From assembly GCA_016214125.1 (NCBI GenBank), contig JACRPC010000038.1, positions 1 to 64,000 of the forward strand: a stretch of DNA of 64,000 nt, written 5' to 3'. The position numbers were made by a program, and so were the translations under genes. The notes under the pieces are model-generated. The model had not been told where the DNA came from and did not search any database. It worked only from the letters and a program-made list of their open reading frames with translations. Below, one piece after another: positions 1 through 9,099 of this stretch. Positions within the stretch are counted from its first letter, which is position 1; every line of letters starts with the position of its first letter. Source of the stretch: Rhodospirillales bacterium. Lineage in GTDB: Bacteria > Pseudomonadota > Alphaproteobacteria > Rhodospirillales > WMHbin7.

Positions 1-108
1 CACTCGGCGCTGGGCTACCGGCCGCCGGTTGAGTTCGAGGAAAACCTGTTCCCCCAGCGGGCCGCTGGCCAGCGGCCCGCTGGGGTGGTTGACGCAACCT
101 GTCCCTAA
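1..108 (+). CDS. IS3-family transposase (OrfB), C-terminal end only
   Basis: The window opens inside this frame, which reads HSALGYRPPVEFEENL and runs to a TAA at 106-108. The HSALGYR.PVEFE block is the conserved C-terminal end of IS3-family OrfB (DDE integrase-type) transposases, so only the last 35 residues are here and the catalytic triad lies upstream of the window. A likely right terminal inverted repeat follows within 10 bases. Whether the full element is intact cannot be judged. Confidence 0.75.
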   Translation, partial: HSALGYRPPVEFEENLFPQRAAGQRPAGVVDATCP

Positions 109-114
109 TTACGC

Positions 115-139
115 TGTCTCACCCATGGGGTGCAGTCCA
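115..139. repeat. Probable right terminal inverted repeat of the IS3-family element
   Basis: Read on the minus strand, this block starts TGGACTGCACCCC, the kind of TG...CA terminus seen in IS3-family elements, and it lies 6 bases after the transposase stop. The IS would end at about base 139, followed by AT-rich DNA (140-215) unlike the GC-rich surroundings. The left end and target duplication are outside the window. Confidence 0.55.
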
Positions 140-216
140 TCATTACTTTTTTCTATATTTTCTTGTTTATTTTCAATATGATAATAAAACCATCGAACAA
201 TATTCCACGTCCCCCC

Positions 217-786
217 TCACCTCGCCACCCGCTCGGCGACGCCGTTGATCAGGAAGGAGAGCAGAAGGTCGATCGCCACCACCAGGCCGGCGCGCCACGG
301 GGGCAGGGCCAACAGGGTGGCGGCGATGAATCCCTCATAGACGATGATCGCCGCCAGCACCAGAAGCTGCACCAGCGCCACGCCGCCCCTTGGCATCAGG
401 CCCGAGGCGGCCAGCACCGCCGCCAACAGGCTGAGGTTCAGCGTGATCACATTGGCCCAATTGTAGGCCACGATGTAGCGCGGATAGACGGGCAGGCGCT
501 CGAGCAGGCGGGCCACCGTCACCATCAACAGCGGATAGGCGGCCCAGCCGATGACGTAGGCGATCGATTGGGCGGCCAGGAAGCGGCCCAAGCCGCCGCC
601 CGGCGGATGCTGCAGGTAATCGAGCAGCACCATGGCGAGATAGGCGGGCAGGCACAAGGCCGCCGCCCAGAAGCTCTTCCACACCGCGTCGATGGTGTTG
701 TCGAACAGCACCATGGCGCGCCGATCGCCCCTGGCCATCATCCAGGCGCCGAACAGGCCCTTGGCGATCTCCTCGCGGCGAATCAT
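217..786 (-). CDS. Polytopic inner-membrane protein of unknown function
   Basis: A 189-residue protein with about five hydrophobic segments (roughly residues 38-56, 68-90, 107-130, 135-155 and 160-182), ending in a short charged tail. I do not recognise a named family with certainty; the general look is of a small Yip1-like or conserved alphaproteobacterial membrane protein. The ATG overlaps the dapE stop as ATGA, so it is the last gene of a dapD-dapE operon and translationally coupled to dapE. Nothing in the sequence links it directly to lysine synthesis. The IS remnant and AT-rich DNA begin just past its stop. Confidence 0.75.
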   Translation of the reverse strand: MIRREEIAKGLFGAWMMARGDRRAMVLFDNTIDAVWKSFWAAALCLPAYLAMVLLDYLQHPPGGGLGRFLAAQSIAYVIGWAAYPLLMVTVARLLERLPVYPRYIVAYNWANVITLNLSLLAAVLAASGLMPRGGVALVQLLVLAAIIVYEGFIAATLLALPPWRAGLVVAIDLLLSFLINGVAERVAR

Positions 787-1913
787 GGCGTCCGCACGCG
801 CTCGATCACCGCCTTGTAGACGTCGGCCAGGCGGTCGAGATCGGCCAGCGTCACCCGCTCGTCGGCCTTGTGCATGGTGGCGCCGGCCAGACCGAACTCG
901 ACCACCGGGCAATGGTCCTTGATGAAGCGGGCGTCCGAGGTGCCGCCCGAGGTCGACAGTTCGGGATCGAGCCCCAGCACCTCGCGCACCGCGCCGGCGA
1001 CGGCGTCGGTCAAGGGGCCGGGATGGGTGAGAAAGGATTCGCCCGAAATCTCCACCGCCAGCTCCCAATCGCGGCCGACCGCGTCGAAAAGCTGGCGCAG
1101 ATGGCGCTCGATCCCGGCGCCGCTGTGCCGATCGTTGAAGCGGATGTTGAAGCCGGCCACGGCCTGGGCCGGCGTCAGGTTGGTCACCGGATTGCCGACG
1201 TCGATGGTGGTGAGCGCCACCGAGGAGGGCTCGAAATGGGCGCTGCCGTCGTCCAGGGGATCGTCGATCAGGGCCTTCAGCATGCGCACCAGGCGGGGCA
1301 GCGGGTTGTCGGCCAGATGCGGATAGGCGGCGTGGCCCTGGGCGCCTTTCACCGTGAGCCGGCCGTTGAGGCTGCCGCGCCGCCCCACCTTCATCGCCTC
1401 GCCCAGCTTCTTGGGGCTGGTGGGCTCGCCGACCAGGCAGGCGTCGAGCTTTTCCCCCTTGGCCTTCATCCATTCGAGAATCTTGATGGTGCCGTCGGTG
1501 GCGTGGCCTTCCTCGTCGCCGGTGATGAGCAGCGCGATCGAGCCCGGATGATCGGGCCCCAGCCGGGCCACCGCGGCGACGAAGGCGGCGATGGCGCCCT
1601 TCATGTCGACGGCGCCCCGGCCGAACAGCGTGCCGTCGATCACCGTGGCGGCGAAGGGATCGATGCTCCAGCCCTGGCCGGGCGGCACCACGTCGGTGTG
1701 GCCGGCAAAACCGAAGACCGGCTTGGCGGCGCCCCGGCGGGCGTAGAGGTTGCGCACCGACCCGAAACTGAGGTCGTGGCAGGAAAAGCCCAGCGCCGAG
1801 AGGGCCTCGATCAGCTTGTCGATCGCGCCGGCGTCGTGCGGGGTAAGGCTCGGGCAGCGGATCAGCGCCTGGGCCAGCGGCAGCGGATCGACAAGGCGGG
1901 CGGGGTCGCTCAA
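783..1913 (-). CDS. dapE: Succinyl-diaminopimelate desuccinylase
   Basis: DapE hydrolyses N-succinyl-LL-2,6-diaminopimelate to LL-diaminopimelate and succinate in the succinylase branch of lysine/meso-DAP synthesis. It is a cytoplasmic di-zinc M20 metallopeptidase. Visible motifs are [12 protein letters not shown] (metal His/Asp), GRGAVDMKG (bridging Asp), ITGDEEG (catalytic Glu-Glu pair) and the C-terminal [11 protein letters not shown]. The reading frame opens at a TTG that overlaps the dapD TGA (TTGA); this gives 376 residues, the normal length for the family. It sits between dapD and a membrane protein with overlaps on both sides, so the three are co-transcribed. Confidence 0.95.
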   Translation of the reverse strand: MSDPARLVDPLPLAQALIRCPSLTPHDAGAIDKLIEALSALGFSCHDLSFGSVRNLYARRGAAKPVFGFAGHTDVVPPGQGWSIDPFAATVIDGTLFGRGAVDMKGAIAAFVAAVARLGPDHPGSIALLITGDEEGHATDGTIKILEWMKAKGEKLDACLVGEPTSPKKLGEAMKVGRRGSLNGRLTVKGAQGHAAYPHLADNPLPRLVRMLKALIDDPLDDGSAHFEPSSVALTTIDVGNPVTNLTPAQAVAGFNIRFNDRHSGAGIERHLRQLFDAVGRDWELAVEISGESFLTHPGPLTDAVAGAVREVLGLDPELSTSGGTSDARFIKDHCPVVEFGLAGATMHKADERVTLADLDRLADVYKAVIERVRTP

Positions 1914-2737
1914 TCGCGCAACAGTTCGTTGATGGAGACCTTCGAGCGGGTCTTCTCGTCCACCCGCTTGACGATCACCGCGCAATAAAGGCTGGGGCCG
2001 GGCGCACCGTCGGGCAGGGTCTTGCCGGGCAGGGCGCCCGACACCACCACCGAATAGGCCGGCACCCGGCCCATATAGACCTCGCCGCTGGCGCGATCGA
2101 TGATCCGGGTCGAGGCGCCCAGATAGACGCCCATCGACAGCACGGCGCCCTTTTCCACCACCACGCCCTCGGCCACCTCGGCCCGGGCACCGATGAAGCA
2201 ATCGTCCTCGATGATCACCGGCCCGGCCTGCAGGGGTTCCAAGACGCCGCCGATGCCGGCGCCGCCCGAAATGTGGACGTTCTTGCCGATCTGGGCGCAG
2301 GAGCCCACCGTGGCCCAGGTGTCGATCATGCTTCCCGAATCGACCCGGGCGCCGACATTGACGAAGCTGGGCATCAAGATCACGCCGGGCGCGATGAAGG
2401 CCGAGCGGCGCACGATGGCGCCCGGCACGGCGCGAAAGCCGGCGGCGCGAAAGCGGGCCTCGTCCCAGGCGGCAAATTTCGAGGGCACCTTGTCGAACCA
2501 GGACGCGCCGCCCGGCCCGCCGGCGATCGGCGCCGAATCGTTCAAGCGGAAGGACAGCAGCACCGCCTTCTTCAGCCACTGATGAACCACCCAGGCTTCG
2601 CCTTGTTTTTCCGCCACCCGCAGCTCGCCCTTGTCGAGCCCGTCCAGCGCCGCCTCGACGGCGTCGCGCACCGGCCCCTTGGTGGCAAAGCCGATCTGAT
2701 CGCGGCTGTCCCAGGCTTGATTGATCGTGGCTTCCAT
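1910..2737 (-). CDS. dapD: 2,3,4,5-tetrahydropyridine-2,6-dicarboxylate N-succinyltransferase
   Basis: DapD transfers succinyl from succinyl-CoA to tetrahydrodipicolinate, opening the succinylase route to meso-DAP and lysine. The 275-residue protein has the expected length, an N-terminal helical part and a hexapeptide-repeat left-handed beta helix (residues about 100-240, with [19 protein letters not shown] and [15 protein letters not shown]). The start is placed at the ATG preceded by GGGGGAG; a frame open 16 codons further upstream is not needed. It is the first gene of the operon with dapE. Confidence 0.95.
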   Translation of the reverse strand: MEATINQAWDSRDQIGFATKGPVRDAVEAALDGLDKGELRVAEKQGEAWVVHQWLKKAVLLSFRLNDSAPIAGGPGGASWFDKVPSKFAAWDEARFRAAGFRAVPGAIVRRSAFIAPGVILMPSFVNVGARVDSGSMIDTWATVGSCAQIGKNVHISGGAGIGGVLEPLQAGPVIIEDDCFIGARAEVAEGVVVEKGAVLSMGVYLGASTRIIDRASGEVYMGRVPAYSVVVSGALPGKTLPDGAPGPSLYCAVIVKRVDEKTRSKVSINELLRD

Positions 2738-2910
2738 CGCAAGGCTCCCCCGAACGGCATGGCTGGATTGGACAAGCGCCACCATAGCCGCGGCTTTCGC
2801 CCTGTCAACGGGGGGAAAGGAAGCCGGCGGCGATGTGACGGCGCCGCTTGTCTTTTCCCCGTCCAGCGGGCAGGCTTTCCCCGATTCGCTTCCCAGCCCC
2901 TTCGGCGGAC

Positions 2911-5229
2911 ATGACCCTCTTCGAGGCCCTTCTCACGCTGGCCCTCGTCCTTGCCCTGGCGGGGGCGGCGGCCTTGGCGTGGCTGTTGGGCCGCATCAAC
3001 CAGCGTCTGGCGCAAGGCCGCGCCCTCACCTTGCGGCTGGCCGAGATGCTGGGCTTCGCCCCCAACGGCTATTATTGCTGGGACGTCGGCGGGGGCGAAA
3101 CCTGCTCGCGCCGCTTGGCGGTGATGCTGGGGCTGCGCGACGGCACCGCCACTCTCTTCGACGCCATCCCCCGCCATTTCGGCCCGCTCGACGGCGCCAC
3201 CCTGGCCGAGGCGGCGGCCAATTTGCGCCACGACGGCCAGGGCTTTGTCTTCGAAATGCCGCTGGCCGACGGCAGCCGGCGCATCCGCTTCACCGGCCAG
3301 CGGATCGCCGACGCCCAGGACCGCGTGCTGGCCGACGTGCTGTGGGCCGAGGACATCACCCAGAACACCGAAACCGTCGATCGCCTCTCGGCCGAGATGT
3401 TCGTGCTTCTGGCCGAGCGCGACCGGTTGCGCGGCCTCTTGAACGCGCTGCCGATGCCGGTCTGGCTGCGCGACGGCGATTTGCGCCTGGCCTGGTGCAA
3501 CCGCGCCTACGCCCAGGCGGTGGATGCGATCTCGCCGGCCGGCGCGGTCGCCGACGGGGCCGAGCTGGTCTCCGAGGCGGCGACGCTGGCCCAGGAGGCC
3601 AAACGCGAAGGCCAGCCGCGCGGCCTGGCGCGGCATCGGGTGGTCGAGGGCTCGCGCCGCTTGTTCGAAATCCTGGAAAGCCCGCTCACCGGCGGCAGCG
3701 CCGGTTTGGCGCTCGACGCCACCCGGCTGGAAGAGACCAAGGCCGAATTGGCCCGCCACATCGAGGCGCACGCCGCCGTGCTGGAACGGCTGGCGATCGC
3801 GATTGCCATCTTCGGCGCCGACACGCGGCTGGTCTTCCACAATCAGGCCTTCCTCGATCTGTGGAAGCTTGAGAAGGATTGGCTCGACCAAGCGCCCACC
3901 TATGTCGAGCTTCTGGAAACGCTCCGGGTCGAGCGCCGCCTGCCCGAGCAGGCCGATTTCTCGCTCTACCGCGACGAGGAGCTGCGCCGCTTCACCGGCC
4001 TGATCGAGCCCTTCGAGGACATCGCCCACCTGCCCGACGGGCGGGCGCTGCGCCGGCTGATCGCGCCGCACCCGTTCGGCGGCCTCCTCTTCACTTACGA
4101 GGACGTCACCGACACCCTGGCGCTCGAGCGCTCCTACAACACCCTGATCGCCGTGCACCGCGAGACCCTCGACCATCTGCGCGAAGGGGTGGCGGTGTTC
4201 GGGCCCGATGGCGCGCTCCGCCTGTTCAACCGGGCGCTGGCCCGGCTGTGGGCGATCCCGGCCGAGGAGCTGGAACGGGCGCCGCGCCTGCAAGCCTTCC
4301 TCGAGCGGCTGCGCCCGCTTTTGCCCGAGGCGGGCTTCGCAACCTGGCGCGAGCGTCTGGAACGCGCCTATGGCGAGCGGGCGGCGGAATCGATGCGGCT
4401 CGAAACGGCCGACGGCCGCGCCATCGATCAGGCGACCTTGCCGCTGCCCGATGGCGGCCTTTTGGTCGCCTGGAGCGACGCCACCGACAGCGCAAGGGTC
4501 GAGCGGGCGCTGCGCGAACGCGGCGAGGCCCTGGAAGCGGCCAACCATCTGAAAAGCGAATTCATCGCCAACGTCTCGGCCGAGCTGCGCGCCCCCTTGG
4601 AAACCGTGCTCGGCCACGCCGCCCTGCTCGCCACCGCCGATCACGGGCCGCTCTCGCCCAAGCAGGCCGATTACGTGGCGGGCGTCTTGGGCGCCGCCAA
4701 GGGCCTGAAGACCCTGATCGACGACATCGTCGATCTGGCGACCATCGAGGCCGGACGGATGACACTGGAATTGGATACCTTCGACATCAACGCCCTCTTG
4801 GCCGCCGTGCTGGGGCTGGTGCGCGAGGCGGTGAAGGCGAAAAGCCTGACGCTCGATTTCGATGCGCCTTCGGCGATCGGCTGGATGGCCGGCGACGAGC
4901 GGCGCTTGAAGCAGGTGCTCTACAATCTCTTGAGCAACGCGGTGAAGTTCACCCCGGCCGGCGGCACCATCGGCCTCTCGGTGGCGCGCGAGGAGGGACC
5001 CGAGGGCAACCGCCTGCTCTTTCGGGTCGCCGACACCGGAATCGGCATTCCCGAGGCCGAACAGGCCCGCCTGGCACAAAGCCTGGACGAGGGCCGCCCC
5101 GTGCGCCCCGGCGCCGGGCTGGGGCTGGTGCTGGTCAAACGCTTCGTCGAGCTGATGGGCGGCACGGTGGAAATCGCCTCGGCGCCCGGCCGCGGCACCA
5201 CGGTGACGCTTAGCCTGCCGGGGGGGTGA
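2911..5229 (+). CDS. divL: DivL-like multi-PAS sensor pseudo-kinase (H-box His replaced by Ala)
   Basis: The 772-residue protein has an N-terminal membrane anchor (residues 3-27), about four PAS-like segments (around 45-130, 165-265, 290-390, 410-510), then a histidine-kinase DHp/ATPase core. The H-box reads [10 protein letters not shown], with Ala557 where kinases have the phospho-accepting His; Caulobacter DivL has Tyr at the equivalent place and is the regulatory partner of CckA upstream of ChpT/CtrA. The ATPase domain keeps the N-box ([10 protein letters not shown]), G1 (DTGIGIP) and G2 ([18 protein letters not shown]), but the F-box region is eroded. Length and architecture match DivL (769 residues in Caulobacter). 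The start is the ATG at 2911; an upstream in-frame TTG at 2848 would add 21 residues without a better Shine-Dalgarno. The DivL assignment is by architecture; another PAS pseudo-kinase is possible. Confidence 0.75.
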   Translation: MTLFEALLTLALVLALAGAAALAWLLGRINQRLAQGRALTLRLAEMLGFAPNGYYCWDVGGGETCSRRLAVMLGLRDGTATLFDAIPRHFGPLDGATLAEAAANLRHDGQGFVFEMPLADGSRRIRFTGQRIADAQDRVLADVLWAEDITQNTETVDRLSAEMFVLLAERDRLRGLLNALPMPVWLRDGDLRLAWCNRAYAQAVDAISPAGAVADGAELVSEAATLAQEAKREGQPRGLARHRVVEGSRRLFEILESPLTGGSAGLALDATRLEETKAELARHIEAHAAVLERLAIAIAIFGADTRLVFHNQAFLDLWKLEKDWLDQAPTYVELLETLRVERRLPEQADFSLYRDEELRRFTGLIEPFEDIAHLPDGRALRRLIAPHPFGGLLFTYEDVTDTLALERSYNTLIAVHRETLDHLREGVAVFGPDGALRLFNRALARLWAIPAEELERAPRLQAFLERLRPLLPEAGFATWRERLERAYGERAAESMRLETADGRAIDQATLPLPDGGLLVAWSDATDSARVERALRERGEALEAANHLKSEFIANVSAELRAPLETVLGHAALLATADHGPLSPKQADYVAGVLGAAKGLKTLIDDIVDLATIEAGRMTLELDTFDINALLAAVLGLVREAVKAKSLTLDFDAPSAIGWMAGDERRLKQVLYNLLSNAVKFTPAGGTIGLSVAREEGPEGNRLLFRVADTGIGIPEAEQARLAQSLDEGRPVRPGAGLGLVLVKRFVELMGGTVEIASAPGRGTTVTLSLPGG

Positions 5230-5251
5230 GGGGGGGCGGGACGAAAAAGAC

Positions 5252-5320
5252 AGGGAAACGCCAAGACCACAAAGATCGCCAAGCGTTCATCCGTGTCGAT
5301 CCGTGTCGATCCGTGTCCCG
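5252..5320. repeat. Dispersed intergenic repeat, copy 1, with three tandem 10-mers
   Basis: The stretch contains AACGCCAAGACCACAAAGAT, then TCGCCAAGCGTT, then three head-to-tail copies of ATCCGTGTC(G/C) at 5289-5318. A second copy of the same core lies at about 5940-5985 on the other side of the HAD gene. This style of GCCAAG...ATCCGTGTCG repeat is non-coding. A short inverted repeat (GGGCGTG at 5355-5361, CACGCCC at 5382-5388) follows at the 3' end of the HAD gene. Confidence 0.6.
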
Positions 5321-5387
5321 ATCGACCAGGCCACCCCTATCATTCGTCATGGCCGGGCGTGACCACTAAGAAAGAAAACGCCACGCC

Positions 5388-5834
5388 CTAAAACCGCGCC
5401 AGCCTTTTCCAAAGACGAACGAACCAATTGCGCTGGCCGCGAAGGCGTTGGTAGACGGCGTCGAGATCGTCGACCCAAGCGCTCTCGCCGCCGCGAAAGC
5501 TTGCGACCAAAATTCCGATCCGTCCGCCCTCGGTGGCCGCCCGGCAATGTTTGGGGTCGTCGTCGATGATGGCGTCGGCGCCGATCCGCCGCAAATCCTT
5601 GATCGCCCCCCGGTTCTCGGGATCGTAATCCTCGCGGCAATAGAAGGCCGAGAAATAACGGGCGCAATCGTGCCAGGCCAAGATCTGCAGCGCCCGCGGG
5701 CGCGACGAACTCGTCCATAAGACCAACTCGTGACCGTCGTCCTTGAGCTTGCCAAGCAGGGTCAGCATGCCCGGCCTGATCGCGCGGCCGAAATCGTCGA
5801 AGATGGTGTTGTCCATGTCGACGGCAATTTTCAT
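5388..5834 (-). CDS. HAD-superfamily phosphatase-like protein
   Basis: A 148-residue cytoplasmic protein that starts MKIAVDMDNTIFDDFG: DxDxT is the HAD nucleophile motif I. LWTSSSRPRA is motif II (Ser/Thr), and DAIIDDDPKHC is the acidic motif. The cap is very small, which resembles 5'(3')-deoxyribonucleotidase-like or FCP1-like HADs, but the substrate cannot be read from sequence. The ATG at 5832-5834 is chosen because it immediately precedes motif I; the frame stays open upstream but without family similarity. The gene is isolated, flanked on both sides by copies of one dispersed repeat, and may have moved as a unit. Confidence 0.7.
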   Translation of the reverse strand: MKIAVDMDNTIFDDFGRAIRPGMLTLLGKLKDDGHELVLWTSSSRPRALQILAWHDCARYFSAFYCREDYDPENRGAIKDLRRIGADAIIDDDPKHCRAATEGGRIGILVASFRGGESAWVDDLDAVYQRLRGQRNWFVRLWKRLARF

Positions 5835-6532
5835 CGGATCGTTCCTTGCAAGCCCGCGCCACGGGCTTCGCCCCATCGGCGGGCCATTCTGCGCTTCCCG
5901 CCCCCCGCACCGGCAAGGACTATCGCCACCCGCGCCAAAACCGCAAAGGTCGCCAAGCGTTGATCCGTGTCGATCCGTGTCCCCATCGATCCTGAGACAA
6001 TGCCTTTCGTCATCACCCCCATCGCGGCGTTCCTCTCCGTGCGCTCCGCGTTCTCGGCGGTTTGCCTTAGCCCGATTGCCCGCCCGGCAATGCCGCCGAA
6101 GTTGCCAATAGTTTCCGCAGCCGCCCGAAATTTCTCTTGACATATTTCCGTAAATCAGCACAATATGCGAACTAAACCAAGGCCCCAAAGGCCGACGACC
6201 GCTGTAAGACAGGTCCGGAAACGCCGATTTCGCCCATTTTATCATGGCGTTAAGCCAAAATTTGGGCCGTTGATGCGAACGATTCCCAAAATGACGGAAA
6301 TTCGTCAATATCTTCAAGACGCTAATCATAAAAATGCTAAAAGAATGGGCCGAATTTGGGGGTGAATCGAACGATATCAACGGTTTAATCTGTTCAAAGC
6401 GGCGCAGGCCGGGCCAGGATCGGCATCAAGGCGGTGCGAACCGGGCGCAAAGCGTCGCAAAGCGGGACAAGTCCGGGCCGGATTGGACCCTATCCACAAA
6501 TGGCGCCCAACCCACGCCACCCGCCCTCATCC
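5835..6532. other. 698-base gene-poor stretch: repeat copy 2 then AT-rich DNA
   Basis: The part nearest the HAD gene holds the second dispersed-repeat copy. From about 6100 to 6400 the composition turns distinctly AT-richer than the surroundings. That stretch contains a perfect TTGACA (6136-6141) without a convincing -10, a short inverted repeat TGACG-N6-CGTCA (6292-6307) and the two similar blocks CCAAAATTTGGGCC and GGGCCGAATTTGGGG. An open frame of 66 codons at 6165-6365 has no recognisable product and no Shine-Dalgarno. I see no supported gene here. Confidence 0.5.
5940..6066. repeat. Dispersed intergenic repeat, copy 2
   Basis: The same core as copy 1 (CAAAGGTCGCCAAGCGTT, then two copies of ATCCGTGTC(G/C) at 5963-5982). 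It is followed at about 6024-6066 by a block that on the minus strand reads AACCGCCGAGAACGCGGAGC, a second common non-coding repeat style. Both copies have the same orientation and bracket the HAD gene. Confidence 0.55.
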
Positions 6533-9034
6533 CTATCCTCGCCTCTTGGCGTGCCGGGTGGGCCGTGCGGCCAGCGGGTCCTCGGGCCAGGGATGCTTGG
6601 GATAGCGGCCGCGCATTTCCGCCCGCACCTGGGGATAGGCGTTGGCCCAGAAGCTCGCCAGATCGGCGGTCACCGCCAAGGGCCGCCCGGCCGGCGAGAG
6701 AAGATGAAGGGCGATCGGCACCGCGCCCTCGAGAAGCGTCGGGCTGGTCCGCTGCCCGAACATCTCCTGCAGCTTGACCGCCAGCACCGGCGTTTCGCCC
6801 GTGCCGTAATCGAGCGCCAGACGCGAGCCCGAGGGCACGTCGAGATGGCTGGGCGCCAAGCGCTCGAGCTGGCGCGCCCGGTCGCGGTCGAGCCGCGCCC
6901 CCAGCGCCGCCGCCAGATCGATTTTCGCCAGATCGGCGGCGCGGGTGACGCCCCAGAGATAGGGCAGCAGCCAGGCGTCCAGAGATTCGAGCAGGGCGTC
7001 GTCCGACAGATCGGGCCAGCCCTGGCCGGGCCAATGCCGGGCGACGAAGCTTACACGCGCCCGCCAGCGTTCCAGATCGCGCGTCCAGGGCAGGGCCGCC
7101 AGACCCAGCTTGCGCACCCCGTCGAGCATCGCCTGCGCCTGGGCCTGGGGATCGGGATCGGGCAAGGGCTTGTCGTCCAGCACCAAGGCGCCCAGCTTGC
7201 GGGTGTGGCGCGACAAGACCGCCCGCTCGCGTTCGCTCCAGGCGATGGCCGACTGGGTCTTGATGTGCGGGGCGAAATCGCTTTCCAAGGTGGCGCGGTC
7301 GATCGGCGCCGCCAGGAAGATGCGGGCCTCTTGCGTCTTGCCGTCGAGATCGGCGGCGACCAGAAACTCGCACCCCGCCAAGGGGTCTTCGGGCGCCAGA
7401 CGGGCGCCGCGCCCATTGGCCAGACGGAACTCGCCATGACCGCCGCGCCGCTGGCCGATGCGGTCGGGATAGGCGAAAGCGAGCAGGCGGCCCGTCTCCT
7501 CGGCCGAACCGCCTTCGTCGTCGCCGATGCCGGCCTGACGGCGCAGATCGCGCGCCTGGGCCTTGATGCGTTGCATTGCCTCGCGGCGGACCGACGCCCC
7601 GGCCGGCCGTTCGGCCCGCCGATCGGCGATCAGCTCCAGGCGCAAGCGCAGATCGGCCTCGCGCACCCCGCTTAGGATGTCGCGCTCCGACAGCAGCGCC
7701 GCCAGATCGCAGGCCAGCCCGCCCAGCCCCAATTGCTGGCCCCGGCGCACCATATGGGCCAGACGCGGATGGAGCGGCAGCGCCGCCACGGCGCGGCCCT
7801 CTTGCGTGATCCGTCCGGCTTCGTCCAAGGCGTCGAGATCGCCAAGCAGGCCCACGGCCTGGGCGTAGGCGCCGGCGGGCGGCGGATCAAGCCAGGCCAG
7901 CCGGGCGGGATCGCTTTCACCCCATTGCGCCAGTTCGAGCGCCAGGGGGGCAAGATCGGCCTGGCGGATCGCCGGCGCGTCGAAAGGCTCCAGCGCCCGA
8001 TCCTCGGGCTCGGTCCACAGCCGGTAGGCGACGCCCGGCTCCAACCGGCCGGCGCGGCCGGTGCGCTGCTGGGCGGCGGCCTTCGAGACCTTGACGGTCT
8101 CCAGGCGGGTGAGGCCGGAATTGGGATCGAAGCGCGCCACCCTCTTGGCACCGCCATCGACCACCAGCCGGATGCCCTCGATGGTCAGGCTGGTTTCGGC
8201 GATGGTGGTGGCGAGCACGATCTTGCGGCGCCCCGGGGCCGCCGGCTTGATAGCGCGTTCCTGCTCGTCGAGCGAAAGCTGGCCGTAGAGCGGCGCCAGT
8301 TCGGCATCGGCGGGCAGGCCGCGTTCGACCAGCCGCTCGGCCACCCGGCGGATTTCCCCCTCGCCCGGCAGGAAGGCGAGCAGACTGCCCGGCTCTTCGG
8401 CCAGGGCGCGGCGGATCAAGGCCGCCATCTCGTCCTCGAAGCGGCCTTTGGGGGTCTTGTCCAGATAACGGATTTCGACCGGGAACTGCCGGCCCAGGGC
8501 CCGGATCAGGGGCGCGCCACCCAGAAGCCTCGCCACCGCCTGGCCATCCAAGGTGGCCGACATGACCAGGAGCCGAAGATCGGGCCTGAGCGCTTTTTGC
8601 ACCTCAAGGCAAAGGGCGAGGCCAAGATCGGTGTCGAGCGCCCGCTCGTGGAACTCGTCGAAGATCACCAGCCCGACGCCCGCCAGTTCGGGATCGGATT
8701 GCAGGCGCCGGGTCAGAATGCCCTCGGTCACCACCTCAAGCCGGGTTTCCCGAGACACCTTGCGCTCGAGCCGCACCCGATAGCCCACCGTAGCCCCCAG
8801 CGGTCGGCCGCTGCCCTCGGCCAATCGCGCCGCCACCAGCCGGGCGGCCAGCCGGCGCGGTTCGAGAAGCAGTATGGTCCGCTCGCCCAGCCAGGGCTGG
8901 TTCAACAGCGCCAGGGGAACGCGGGTGCTCTTGCCCGCACCGGGCGGCGCCTCCAGCACCGCCGATCGGCCTTGGGCCAAGGCCCCGACCAGATCGGCGA
9001 GAACGGAATCGACCGGAAGCGGCGTGGCATTCAT
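6533..9034 (-). CDS. hrpB: ATP-dependent helicase HrpB
   Basis: A DEAH-box helicase of 833 residues, the normal HrpB length. Near the N-terminus are Walker A APPGAGKST, motif II DEFH (IFDEFHERALD), motif III MSATLDG and the helicase-C motif QRTGRAGR, followed by the HA2/ratchet region and the HrpB-specific C-terminal domain (ALDYGTGETPVLAVKLQEMFG). HrpB proteins are presumed RNA helicases with no settled bacterial role. The ATG gives the canonical start just before the Walker A segment. The gene stands alone; 65 bases separate it from the reductase upstream. Confidence 0.95.
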   Translation of the reverse strand: MNATPLPVDSVLADLVGALAQGRSAVLEAPPGAGKSTRVPLALLNQPWLGERTILLLEPRRLAARLVAARLAEGSGRPLGATVGYRVRLERKVSRETRLEVVTEGILTRRLQSDPELAGVGLVIFDEFHERALDTDLGLALCLEVQKALRPDLRLLVMSATLDGQAVARLLGGAPLIRALGRQFPVEIRYLDKTPKGRFEDEMAALIRRALAEEPGSLLAFLPGEGEIRRVAERLVERGLPADAELAPLYGQLSLDEQERAIKPAAPGRRKIVLATTIAETSLTIEGIRLVVDGGAKRVARFDPNSGLTRLETVKVSKAAAQQRTGRAGRLEPGVAYRLWTEPEDRALEPFDAPAIRQADLAPLALELAQWGESDPARLAWLDPPPAGAYAQAVGLLGDLDALDEAGRITQEGRAVAALPLHPRLAHMVRRGQQLGLGGLACDLAALLSERDILSGVREADLRLRLELIADRRAERPAGASVRREAMQRIKAQARDLRRQAGIGDDEGGSAEETGRLLAFAYPDRIGQRRGGHGEFRLANGRGARLAPEDPLAGCEFLVAADLDGKTQEARIFLAAPIDRATLESDFAPHIKTQSAIAWSERERAVLSRHTRKLGALVLDDKPLPDPDPQAQAQAMLDGVRKLGLAALPWTRDLERWRARVSFVARHWPGQGWPDLSDDALLESLDAWLLPYLWGVTRAADLAKIDLAAALGARLDRDRARQLERLAPSHLDVPSGSRLALDYGTGETPVLAVKLQEMFGQRTSPTLLEGAVPIALHLLSPAGRPLAVTADLASFWANAYPQVRAEMRGRYPKHPWPEDPLAARPTRHAKRRG

Positions 9035-9099
9035 CCTAGAGCCGCGCCCGGCGAGGGCGATTGATAAGCGCTAGCGTGATGCCGATACTCTGCATCACC

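Noticed and set aside
2572-5079. Very long open frame antisense to the DivL-like gene
   Set aside because: GC-rich codon bias keeps antisense frames open. Its translation is rich in Gln/Gly/Arg with no domain, while the plus strand encodes a clear PAS/kinase protein.
5289-5318. Tandem 10-mers as a CRISPR-like array
   Set aside because: Head-to-tail 10-base units without spacers; no cas genes nearby.
6165-6365. 66-codon frame after a TTGACA-like box
   Set aside because: No Shine-Dalgarno, no recognisable product, very basic composition and a poor -10. Left as part of the non-coding stretch.
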